Position numbers and translations under genes: made by a program. A DNA stretch of 13,194 nt from an uncultured Bacillota bacterium (lineage in GTDB: Bacteria; Bacillota; Clostridia; UBA1381), in contig CASFSH010000059.1 of assembly GCA_949297205.1 (NCBI GenBank), positions 1 to 13,194 on the forward strand, written 5' to 3'. The stretch's first letter is position 1, and each line of letters begins with the position of its first letter. The notes beneath the pieces were generated by a model. It did no database searches and had not been told where the DNA came from. It saw nothing but the letters and a program-made list of their open reading frames with translations. This document shows positions 4,875-11,847 of the stretch, piece after piece.

Positions 4875-6749
4875 ATGAAACATTTATTGGAATATAATAA
4901 AAGAAAATTAATTCTTTTATTGACGGATTTTTTATGTATAATATTATCATGTATTGTTTCATTTTTTCTTCTTAATGTTGTGAGATTCCCTATTGAAGTC
5001 ACAACTCATTTTAATCTAAGCGTACTATGCTTTGCGGTGATGTCTGTTATTTTTATGTATATTATGAAAGCTTATAAAATAGTATGGAGATATGCATATT
5101 CAAATGATTTTATTGGATGTATAATGGCTGTTGTGACCAGTGTTCTGATAGCGGTTGTTTATTTTTCCATAAGGCATCAAATGAATATGATGTTTTATTA
5201 TGTCATTTCCGGAATAATGTCGATTTTAGCCGTATGTTTTATAAGAATAGTATATATCATTCTATATAAATTCATAAAAAGCAGAGCAATTAAGGAATCA
5301 AAAAACCGAGTTATGATAATAGGTGCGGGGGATGCAGGAAAACATATTTGTGATCTTATGAAGGTCAATGACAAATATAATCCGGTTGTATTCATTGATG
5401 ACGATTCGGGAAAAATAGGACGAACAGTAAATGGTATAATGGTTAAAGGTAATACAAATGAAATTCCTAAAATAGTGAAGGAACTGAATGTTCATGAAAT
5501 TGTACTTGCTATTCCATCAATAGACAGGGAAAATAAAAAAAGAATATTGAATATTTGTTCAGAAACTTTGTGTAAAGTAAATATTTTGCCCGATCTTGAC
5601 AAGTATGTTTACAGCGAAAAGCTCCATGAACAGATGACAGAAATTAAAATTGAAGATTTACTTGGCAGAGATGTTGTTGAGTTTAATTCAAAACCTGTAC
5701 GGAATATGGTTAGGGATACAGTATGCATGATTACCGGCGGAGGTGGATCAATTGGTTCTGAATTAACAAGACAGATTGCGGAAATGAAACCGAAATTATT
5801 GATTATTGTTGATATATATGAAAATAATGCATATGATATACAACAGGAATTAATGCATAAATTTGGAGATAATTTGAATTTATCGGTTCAGATTGCATCA
5901 GTCAGAGATTATGTAAAAATGAATGAACTTTTTAGTAAGTTTAAACCTCAGATAGTATTTCATGCTGCAGCACATAAACATGTCCCGTTGATGGAGACAA
6001 ATCCTGAAGAAGCAGTAAAAAATAATATATTCGGGACATTGAATGTTGCAAGACTTGCGAGAGAATATGAAGCAGAGAAGTTTGTTCTGGTATCAACCGA
6101 CAAAGCGGTGAATCCCACCAATATAATGGGAGCAACTAAAAGATGCTGTGAAATGATTATTGAGTGTATGGCACAATCAAAAAGTAAAACTGAATTTGTT
6201 GCTGTACGTTTTGGAAATGTGTTGGGGTCAAACGGGTCAGTCATTCCGTTATTTAAAAAGCAGATTTTGGACGGAGGTCCTGTAACCGTAACAGATCCAA
6301 AAATAATACGATACTTTATGACGATTCCGGAAGCGGCATCACTTATTCTGCAAGCTTCAACCATGGCAAGGGGCGGAGAAATATTTATTCTTGACATGGG
6401 TGATCCTGTAAAGATTCTTGACCTGGCTGAAAATCTTATTCGTTTACATGGATATGAGCCTTATAAAGACATAGATATAGTTTTTACAGGATTAAGACCG
6501 GGAGAAAAGCTTTACGAAGAATTGTTGATGAATGAAGAAGGAATTAAAAATACTGCAAACAATAAAATATTTATCGGAAAGCAGATAAATATAAATGAAG
6601 AAATATTTTTTGCCAATCTTGATAAACTTGAGATTGCAGCAAAAAAGAATGACAAAGGAGAAGTGGAACGTATGCTTCATATTATTGTGCCTACTTTTAT
6701 ACGCAACAATCAAGAAACAGGAGAAAATAAAGAAGCTATTGTAAAGTAG
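4875..6749 (+). CDS. membrane-anchored nucleotide-sugar 4,6-dehydratase (CapD/WbpM/PglF type)
   Basis: The product is 624 aa, the usual length for the long form of this family. It starts with four membrane segments (about 11-35, 47-66, 80-97, 105-130). A Rossmann CoA-binding-like domain follows with MIIGAGDAGKHI (147-158). The short-chain dehydrogenase-type catalytic domain begins with MITGGGGSIGSE (285-296). The catalytic region VSTDKAVNPTNIMGATKR (406-423) has Met418 and Lys422, i.e. MxxxK in place of the usual YxxxK, which is the 'SMK' triad known for WbpM-like UDP-GlcNAc 4,6-dehydratases. FGNVLGSNGSV and RPGEKLYEELL complete the family set. The predicted reaction is NAD(P)-dependent conversion of UDP-GlcNAc to a 4-keto-6-deoxy sugar for surface glycan or glycoprotein synthesis. 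GGAG at 4864-4867 sets the start. No other glycan genes adjoin it. Confidence 0.94.
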   Translation: MKHLLEYNKRKLILLLTDFLCIILSCIVSFFLLNVVRFPIEVTTHFNLSVLCFAVMSVIFMYIMKAYKIVWRYAYSNDFIGCIMAVVTSVLIAVVYFSIRHQMNMMFYYVISGIMSILAVCFIRIVYIILYKFIKSRAIKESKNRVMIIGAGDAGKHICDLMKVNDKYNPVVFIDDDSGKIGRTVNGIMVKGNTNEIPKIVKELNVHEIVLAIPSIDRENKKRILNICSETLCKVNILPDLDKYVYSEKLHEQMTEIKIEDLLGRDVVEFNSKPVRNMVRDTVCMITGGGGSIGSELTRQIAEMKPKLLIIVDIYENNAYDIQQELMHKFGDNLNLSVQIASVRDYVKMNELFSKFKPQIVFHAAAHKHVPLMETNPEEAVKNNIFGTLNVARLAREYEAEKFVLVSTDKAVNPTNIMGATKRCCEMIIECMAQSKSKTEFVAVRFGNVLGSNGSVIPLFKKQILDGGPVTVTDPKIIRYFMTIPEAASLILQASTMARGGEIFILDMGDPVKILDLAENLIRLHGYEPYKDIDIVFTGLRPGEKLYEELLMNEEGIKNTANNKIFIGKQININEEIFFANLDKLEIAAKKNDKGEVERMLHIIVPTFIRNNQETGENKEAIVK

Positions 6750-6768
6750 TTATAAATATAATATCAAT

Positions 6769-6839
6769 AAAAGCTGCTGTGTTAATAATTGATTACTGTA
6801 GAAAAATTTGCGGTACAATTATTAAATAGCAGCTTTTTT
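6769..6839. terminator. bidirectional terminator between dehydratase and ssb
   Basis: AAAAGCTGCT (6769-6778) pairs with AGCAGCTTTT (6828-6837), followed by further T residues on the plus strand. Reading the minus strand, the same arm ends in TTTTATT. Inside it, TTAATAATT (6782-6790) pairs perfectly with AATTATTAA (6817-6825), and TACTG with CGGTA further in, giving a long stepped stem. It lies between the stop codons of the two convergent genes and should serve both. Confidence 0.88.
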
Positions 6840-6874
6840 ATTTATAAGGATTGAGGCAGTTTTCCGATATATTT

Positions 6875-7528
6875 TTATTGATTTAAATCCTCGGTCTGTT
6901 CATTTTCTTTATCTACCAGTTCTAATTTGCTGATGGACACTTCATAAGCTGTTTTTGTAACAACTTCATCTTCTGAAATTTTTTTCTGATATTCACGCGA
7001 TTGAATTCTGCCCCATACTTTAACATTATCTCCTACCTTAAAACCTTTGCAGAAACGTGCATTTCTGCCCCAGGCAATTACAGGTATGTAATCCGATTTA
7101 TTATAAGTACGGTTTACTGCAAGCAAAATATCTGTTATTTCACGGCCAAATGGTGTTGTTCTATATACGGGTGTTTTACATACGTAACCATTCAGATACA
7201 ATGAATTTGGATTTTTGCATAAATCGGGATCTGCAAGTGCAACGTCTTTCGCAAACACCGTTAAAATAAGTTTGTTGCCTGTTTCTTCGTAACTGTTATA
7301 AGAGCGGAATTGTCCTGTGATTTCCAGAAAATCACCTGATTTAAAAGGTGAATCTGCCAGAAGACGATCTGAAATCATAACTTTTATTCTGTCGCTTGCG
7401 CCTGATAGTCTGGGTATCCTCAACGTAAAGGTATAAAATCCTTCTCCGTATATCTCATGATTAAACTTTAATTCATCTTCAACAACACCGCATACCTGAG
7501 CGAGATTGTTGTTGGTATAGTTTTCCAT
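6875..7528 (-). CDS. tandem-OB single-stranded DNA-binding protein
   Basis: The product is 217 aa with two successive SSB-like OB folds, about residues 8-98 and 107-203. The first reads NNLAQVCGVVEDELKF ... FYTFTLRIPRLSG ... GDFLEITGQFRSYNS; the second reads LYLNGYVCKTPVYRTTPFG ... ITDILLAVNR ... DYIPVIAWGRNARFC ... GDNVKVWGRIQSREYQKK, the canonical SSB order of strands. Ordinary bacterial SSB has one OB fold and an acidic tail ending in DDIPF-like residues. Here the tail (ENEQTEDLNQ) is acidic but lacks that tip, so recruitment of the usual SSB partners is doubtful. This two-OB form is, as I recall, conserved in clostridia alongside a separate canonical SSB. AAGGAGG lies 7 nt upstream of the ATG (complement of 7536-7542). 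It follows the 192-aa gene on the same strand by about 105 nt. Confidence 0.88.
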   Translation of the reverse strand: MENYTNNNLAQVCGVVEDELKFNHEIYGEGFYTFTLRIPRLSGASDRIKVMISDRLLADSPFKSGDFLEITGQFRSYNSYEETGNKLILTVFAKDVALADPDLCKNPNSLYLNGYVCKTPVYRTTPFGREITDILLAVNRTYNKSDYIPVIAWGRNARFCKGFKVGDNVKVWGRIQSREYQKKISEDEVVTKTAYEVSISKLELVDKENEQTEDLNQ

Positions 7529-7548
7529 ATTTACGCCTCCTTAAATTG

Positions 7549-7589
7549 TGCTGACAATCTGATACACGTTTCAATTCAATCTGTCAGCA
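7549..7589 (-). promoter_or_regulatory. repeat-bearing leader element of ssb
   Basis: TGCTGACA (7549-7556) and TGTCAGCA (7582-7589) are perfect 8-bp inverted repeats enclosing 25 nt. Overlapping them are direct repeats CAATCTG at 7555-7561 and 7577-7583, 22 bp start to start, about two helical turns. On the ssb transcript the hairpin would end 6 nt before the Shine-Dalgarno. No T-run follows in the ssb direction, so it is not a terminator of the upstream gene. It could be a translational control hairpin or a pair of protein-binding sites; the ligand is unknown. Confidence 0.55.
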
Positions 7590-7633
7590 TTTGTAGTTAT
7601 AGATTATTTTATTCTTCGGCATTCTTAAATATG

Positions 7634-8212
7634 CTAAATTTTCACTGTATGTTCATATATGATATCACACACCAGTCCACATATAATTGCCGGAATCAAA
7701 TTTTGAATATCAGATTGTTGTTCAGAACTGACAAGAAGTTCTCCAATATATATATTATTTGAAAATATACCGCAAAAAGGACGGCTGATATAAAGTAGAA
7801 TATCAATGCTTGTATCATTATAGCTGATTGACGAAACAGTTACCGCACTGTTGCGGTCAAAACCGTAATCAATTGCATTTGGGTGTGTGAGTGCAGGCAG
7901 ATACCCATTGTCCGTGTTATATATCAATATGGTTTTTTCAGTTATGCATTTGATTAAATCAAGAGTCACTATTTTTTGATTCTTGGCATTGTCAAGAATT
8001 AGTATATCAAGACATACTGGGTAAATATTTCTTACATCAAAAACAATTATGCAATAATCTATTCCTGAACGTTCAAATAGAGCTAATTTTTTTTTTGTTT
8101 GAATTGAATTGTCATTTACTGCACTTACATATCCTGCGGAATGAATTATATTTTTAAGTGCTGTTTTTATCTGAACTGAATTATCAGGTGCAAGTATACC
8201 TATAGTGATCAT
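7634..8212 (-). CDS. uncharacterised protein, weakly Mur-ligase-like
   Basis: The product is 192 aa, without signal peptide or clear membrane segment. GGAG lies about 8 nt upstream of the ATG, which supports the start. The visible order is MITIGILAP, then LDILILDN, KIVTLDLIKCI, TILIYNTDNGYLPAL, AIDYGFDRNSAVTVSSISYND and a C-terminal IYIGELLV segment. The stretch with a dipeptide-like 'N-x-D-N ... L', then 'YGF...S.VTVSSI', recalls the end of the central domain of Mur ligases ('VNADD ... YG ... DV.A..I'). No P-loop GxxGKT or intact ATP-binding motif is present, so catalysis as a ligase is not expected. The resemblance is from memory and weak. It lies directly upstream of ssb on the same strand with no terminator between, so co-transcription is likely. 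It is divergent from spoIID. Confidence 0.72.
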   Translation of the reverse strand: MITIGILAPDNSVQIKTALKNIIHSAGYVSAVNDNSIQTKKKLALFERSGIDYCIIVFDVRNIYPVCLDILILDNAKNQKIVTLDLIKCITEKTILIYNTDNGYLPALTHPNAIDYGFDRNSAVTVSSISYNDTSIDILLYISRPFCGIFSNNIYIGELLVSSEQQSDIQNLIPAIICGLVCDIIYEHTVKI

Positions 8213-8305
8213 ATTTATTCTCCGTTTAAGGTAATTTATAATATTGCAATGTATTTTTATAAAATATATTATTGCTTAAAATTGTATTATTATTCAAAAG
8301 TAAAG

Positions 8306-8334
8306 GTATATAAATTTTTTTTATTTCATATATT
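8306..8334 (+). promoter_or_regulatory. candidate SigE promoter of spoIID
   Basis: GTATAT at 8306-8311 and CATATATT at 8327-8334 are 15 nt apart, close to the mother-cell SigE pattern (a -35 of GxATAxT type, and a -10 of CATAxxxT type with about 14 nt between). SpoIID is a SigE-dependent gene in studied spore formers, which supports the reading. The whole 140-nt divergent region (8213-8355) is extremely AT-rich, so chance matches are easy. I could not identify a clear promoter for the minus-strand gene in it. Confidence 0.45.
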
Positions 8335-8355
8335 CAAAGAGAAAGGATGATGCAT

Positions 8356-9339
8356 ATGAAAAAAATTTTGGCAGCTGTATTAGTTGTGATATTTGTTACA
8401 GCGGGTATTCCGTTTTTAATTATATCATCATTTGTCTCGAAAGACAATACCGGACAAAACATTGAAGAAACAATAGAGACAATTCCTGTCTATATTGCCG
8501 AAGAGGACAGGGTTGAGGAAATGAATGTAAATCAGTATTTAAAGGAAGTAGTAGCGGCAGAAATGCCTGCGGAATTTTATCCCGAGGCATTAAGGGCACA
8601 GGCAATTGCTGCAAGGACATATCTTATAAATAGAATTAATGCGTATAGAGTTTCAGGTATACCCGAAGAACATAAAGGTGCATATATATGTACCGATGCA
8701 ACTCACTGTAAGTCATGGATAAGTGAAGAAAAAAGGCGTGAAATGTGGGATGCTGATAAGGCAGATGAATATTGGCAGAAAATATCAGATGCGGTAGAAA
8801 GTACAGGAAGATTAATCGTTACATATAATGATGAACCTATATCGGCAGTATTTCATTCAACATCATCAGGATTTACAGAGAATGCAAAAGATGTTTGGGG
8901 AGGAGATGTGGCTTATCTTGTCAGTGTTAAAAGTGAAGGAGATGATCAATCTCCACGTTTTCAGGATGAAAAAAATTATACAATAGATGAGTTTAAAAAA
9001 ATTGCTGAAGAAAAAATTGAAGGGGTTAATTGGGATAATTATATTATAGGAGATATAACGAGAAGTGATGCGGGAGGAATAATGTCAATTGATATCGGAG
9101 GTGTTGCAGTTAAAGGTACAGATTTTAGGTTTATGTATGATTTACGTTCAACTAATATACAAATAGAACAGAATGAAAATAATATAAAAATTACAACAAA
9201 GGGATATGGTCATGGCGTGGGAATGAGCCAGTATGGTGCAAATTATCTTGCATCAATCGGAAAAAACTATGAAGATATATTGAAGACTTATTATACAGGG
9301 GTGAAAATTTCCGAATGTGAAAGCTTTGCTTTAAACTGA
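8356..9339 (+). CDS. spoIID: stage II sporulation protein D (engulfment lytic transglycosylase)
   Basis: The product is 327 aa, the usual size. An N-terminal hydrophobic segment (about 4-27) anchors it in the mother-cell membrane. The SpoIID domain follows: VNQYLKEVVAAEMPAEFYPEAL with Glu69 as the expected catalytic residue, then LRAQAIAARTY, the ICTDATHC block with Cys112, His117 and Cys118 (a zinc-site type motif in clostridial SpoIID, as I recall), AVFHSTSSGFTENAKDVWGG, and near the end GYGHGVGMSQYGANYLA. The enzyme cleaves glycan strands of peptidoglycan during forespore engulfment, working with SpoIIM and SpoIIP, which are not in this window. I chose the ATG at 8356 because AAAGGA at 8342-8347 lies 8 nt upstream; the in-frame ATGs at 8347 and 8350 overlap or crowd that site. 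A SigE-like promoter lies upstream. Confidence 0.95.
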   Translation: MKKILAAVLVVIFVTAGIPFLIISSFVSKDNTGQNIEETIETIPVYIAEEDRVEEMNVNQYLKEVVAAEMPAEFYPEALRAQAIAARTYLINRINAYRVSGIPEEHKGAYICTDATHCKSWISEEKRREMWDADKADEYWQKISDAVESTGRLIVTYNDEPISAVFHSTSSGFTENAKDVWGGDVAYLVSVKSEGDDQSPRFQDEKNYTIDEFKKIAEEKIEGVNWDNYIIGDITRSDAGGIMSIDIGGVAVKGTDFRFMYDLRSTNIQIEQNENNIKITTKGYGHGVGMSQYGANYLASIGKNYEDILKTYYTGVKISECESFALN

Positions 9340-9411
9340 TGTATAAATCATATATAAAATGTAAATAATAGCATTTGAAAATATATTTTAAAGAACTGAA
9401 GGGAGAAAAAT

Positions 9412-9951
9412 ATGAAGGAACTTAAAGGAAGCAAAACAGAACAAAATCTTATGACAGCATTTAGTGGTGAATCTCAGGCACGAAACAAATATACTTTTTT
9501 TTCCGAGAAAGCAAAAGAAGACGGGTATGAACAAATTGCAGAAATTTTTTCGGAAACGGCTGCAAACGAAAAAGTGCATGCACAATTATGGTTTGAATAT
9601 TTAAACGGAGGTAAGGCTTCAACGGAGTATAATTTATTTGCGGCGGCAGAAGGTGAAAACTATGAGTGGACACAAATGTATGCTGAATTTGCAAAGACCG
9701 CAAAAGAAGAGGGATTTGACGAAATAGCAGCAAAATTTGAGCTTGTGGGTAAAGTGGAAAAAGAACATGAGCAAAGGTATCGTAAATTATTGGATAATGT
9801 AAAAGACGGGATTGTGTTTTCAAAGGATGGAGATACCATGTGGATTTGTATGAACTGTGGATATGTACATTTCGGAAAGCAAGCGCCTCAGATTTGTGCT
9901 GTTTGTAAAAAACCACAGTCCTACTTTAAGATAAAAAATGATAATTATTAA
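9412..9951 (+). CDS. rubrerythrin
   Basis: The product is 179 aa, close to the family norm of about 190. The N-terminal four-helix bundle has the diiron ligands in place: Glu20 (SGESQARNKY), Glu53 and His56 (NEKVHAQ), Glu82 and Glu85 (GENYEW), and Glu116 with His119 (VEKEHEQRY). The C-terminal rubredoxin domain has the four iron cysteines Cys146, Cys149, Cys162 and Cys165 in MWICMNCGYVHFG and ICAVCKKPQ. It is a cytosolic NAD(P)H-linked peroxide reductase of anaerobes that needs an electron donor not encoded here. GGGAG (9401-9405) lies 6 nt before the ATG. No convincing SigA promoter or PerR box is visible in the 72-nt gap after spoIID, so read-through from spoIID is possible. The strong terminator at 9967-10013 closes the unit. 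Confidence 0.96.
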   Translation: MKELKGSKTEQNLMTAFSGESQARNKYTFFSEKAKEDGYEQIAEIFSETAANEKVHAQLWFEYLNGGKASTEYNLFAAAEGENYEWTQMYAEFAKTAKEEGFDEIAAKFELVGKVEKEHEQRYRKLLDNVKDGIVFSKDGDTMWICMNCGYVHFGKQAPQICAVCKKPQSYFKIKNDNY

Positions 9952-9966
9952 TTTCTGAATATTCAT

Positions 9967-10013
9967 ACAGCCGTAAAGATATTAATTTGTTTTATATTTA
10001 CGGCTGTTTTTTT
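9967..10013 (+). terminator. intrinsic terminator of the rubrerythrin gene
   Basis: ACAGCCGTAAA (9967-9977) pairs perfectly with TTTACGGCTGT (9997-10007), an 11-bp stem with a 19-nt loop, followed by an uninterrupted T-run to 10013. Confidence 0.93.
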
Positions 10014-10171
10014 ATGTTTACCAAAGTCTATATTTTTTGCCTAAAATCTACATAAAAACTGCTGTAACCGCATAATCGTACAATTTACAAAAACGTAACA
10101 AATTCATATTTAAAAATTCACATTAATATAGTATGATTATGATATAAAAAAAATAAAGGGGCGTGGCAAGT

Positions 10172-11710
10172 ATGACCGATAAAATTTTTGATAATGATAA
10201 TACCAATCAGCCGGAAATACCACAAGAGGATACACAGAATAATACACCGGATATTGAAATAGCAGCCGAAGAATCACAATCCGTACCGGAACGGGAAGAA
10301 CAGAATATTTATTATGAACAACCCGGTCAAAAACCTGAAGAAGAATATTATACCGTTCCGGTAGAAAATGTTAACACGGTAAATACGGAGAATAAAAACA
10401 AACACAACAATAAAAGAAAAATTGCTTTTGTGGTTGCATGTGCAGTATTATTCGGAGTTATTGCCGGAGCAATAACTGCGGTGACCGATATTGGCCTAAG
10501 TAAGCTAATTGGTTCGAATATAAAGATTAACAGTACCGAAAGTATGTTGACAGCAAGCGAAGAAGATGAAAAGATTGAATCCGCGATTGCAGATATTACA
10601 GAAGAATGTATGCCATCTATAGTATCCATAACCAATAAAGGTGTTACCGAAGTTATGACATTTTTCGGTGCATATTCCCAGGAAAGCATAAGCAGCGGTT
10701 CCGGTATTATTATAGGAAAAAATGACAGTGAATTGTTGATAGTTACAAATTATCATGTTGTTGCAGACAGCACAGAATTGAGTGTAATATTTGCAAATCA
10801 GGAATCTGATGATATGTCAGAAGGCATAGATATTGATAATCCTGATGCATCTAATATATTACAGGCACAGATAAAGGGATATGATTCAGATAAAGATCTT
10901 GCTGTTATTTCAATAAAACTTTCCGATATACCGGCAGAAATGCTGTCACAGATAAAGGTAGCTACAATAGGAAATTCGGATAACATAAGAGCCGGCGAAA
11001 GAGTTATTGCAATAGGAAATGCTTTGGGGTACGGTACTTCTGTAACTACCGGAATTATCAGTGCAACAAGAAGAGAAGTAACTCTCGAATCGGAAACAAG
11101 CCTTGACGGAACAGTTTCAAATTATTTTATTCAGACCGATGCAGCTATTAACCCCGGTAACAGCGGCGGCGCTTTGCTTAATATGAGAGGCGAACTGATA
11201 GGTATAAATTCTGTTAAAATTGCAGCAAACGGAGTTGAAGGAATGGGTTATGCAATCCCAATTTCGGATGTAGAATCAATTATCGGAGAATTGATGGTAA
11301 GACAAACAAGAGAAGTTGTTGACGAAGATGCACAGGGTGCATTGGGAATTACCGGACAGGATGTTTCAAGCCAGATCACACAGTTATACGGAATACCTAC
11401 AGGTGTATTTGTTGCAAGCGTAACAGAAGGTTCTGCAGCAGATAAGGCAGGTATTAAGAAGGGTTATATTATCACAAAATTTGATGGTTATACTGTAAAG
11501 ACTATAACCGAATTACAGGAAAGACTGACTTATTATAAAGAAGGAGAAACAACAACAATTACCGTACAGGTAAGTAACGGCAGCGAATATGAGGAAAAAG
11601 AACTTGAGATAACTCTTGATAATAAGAAGAGTTTGACAGATGATACTCAGAATCAGGCAGAGGAACAGCAGCAGGAACAACAAGAACAGTCACAATGGCC
11701 GTTTAACTGA
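10172..11710 (+). CDS. HtrA/DegP-like membrane-anchored serine protease with PDZ domain
   Basis: The product is 512 aa, long for the family because of its extensions. A cytosolic N-terminal tail of about 80 residues is rich in Asn, Gln and Glu with tyrosines, then a stretch KNKHNNKRK and one membrane segment (about 84-105). The trypsin-like domain has the triad His195 (VTNYHVVAD), Asp242 (DSDKDLAVI) and Ser331 (NPGNSGGAL). A C-terminal PDZ domain (about 390-490: GALGITGQDV ... GVFVASVTEGSAADKAGIKKGYIITKFDG) is followed by a Gln/Glu-rich tail ending QWPFN. It should degrade or refold damaged proteins outside the membrane under envelope stress. I chose the ATG at 10172 because the GGGG of AAAGGGG (10156-10162) precedes it by about 10 nt; an in-frame GTG at 10163 abuts that site. 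No clear promoter or CssR-type box was identified in 10014-10160, a 150-nt AT-rich gap. Confidence 0.93.
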   Translation: MTDKIFDNDNTNQPEIPQEDTQNNTPDIEIAAEESQSVPEREEQNIYYEQPGQKPEEEYYTVPVENVNTVNTENKNKHNNKRKIAFVVACAVLFGVIAGAITAVTDIGLSKLIGSNIKINSTESMLTASEEDEKIESAIADITEECMPSIVSITNKGVTEVMTFFGAYSQESISSGSGIIIGKNDSELLIVTNYHVVADSTELSVIFANQESDDMSEGIDIDNPDASNILQAQIKGYDSDKDLAVISIKLSDIPAEMLSQIKVATIGNSDNIRAGERVIAIGNALGYGTSVTTGIISATRREVTLESETSLDGTVSNYFIQTDAAINPGNSGGALLNMRGELIGINSVKIAANGVEGMGYAIPISDVESIIGELMVRQTREVVDEDAQGALGITGQDVSSQITQLYGIPTGVFVASVTEGSAADKAGIKKGYIITKFDGYTVKTITELQERLTYYKEGETTTITVQVSNGSEYEEKELEITLDNKKSLTDDTQNQAEEQQQEQQEQSQWPFN

Positions 11711-11717
11711 TATAGAT

Positions 11718-11744
11718 AAAAAGGAGCAGTTTCTGCTCTTTTTT
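11718..11744 (+). terminator. intrinsic terminator of the HtrA gene
   Basis: GAGCAG (11724-11729) and CTGCTC (11733-11738) enclose a TTT loop. A G-U pair and five A-T pairs extend the stem, whose right arm is the T-run to 11744. It begins 7 nt after the stop codon. Confidence 0.9.
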
Positions 11745-11800
11745 ATTTAATAAATTATTCTAAAAACTCAAAAATATTGATAGAAAATATAGATATTTAA

Positions 11801-11809
11801 TGATATAAT
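11801..11809 (+). promoter_or_regulatory. extended -10 promoter of the URO-D-like gene
   Basis: TGATATAAT gives the form TGnTATAAT, with TATAAT at 11804-11809. The nearest -35-like hexamers are TTGATA at 11777-11782 (21-nt spacer, too long) and TAGAAA at 11781-11786 (17-nt spacer, poor match), so the extended -10 probably carries recognition. The ATG at 11848 follows after about 30 nt of leader. Confidence 0.65.
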
Positions 11810-11847
11810 AATAAATAAAGCTTAATATAAACGTGGAGGATAAACCG

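Noticed and set aside
5960..6397. Minus-strand open frame inside the dehydratase gene
   Set aside because: It is a shadow of the strongly conserved SDR domain, with no ribosome binding site.
8246..8275. GCAAT/ATTGC inverted repeat in the divergent region
   Set aside because: It has five solid pairs and an irregular AT-rich interior; it is easily a chance match in such sequence.
9340..9411. PerR-type box upstream of rubrerythrin
   Set aside because: Only a loose AT-rich partial palindrome is present; it does not fit the TTATAATnATTATAA pattern.
9461..9916. Minus-strand open frame opposite rubrerythrin
   Set aside because: The plus strand encodes an intact rubrerythrin with all metal ligands; the antisense frame has no support.
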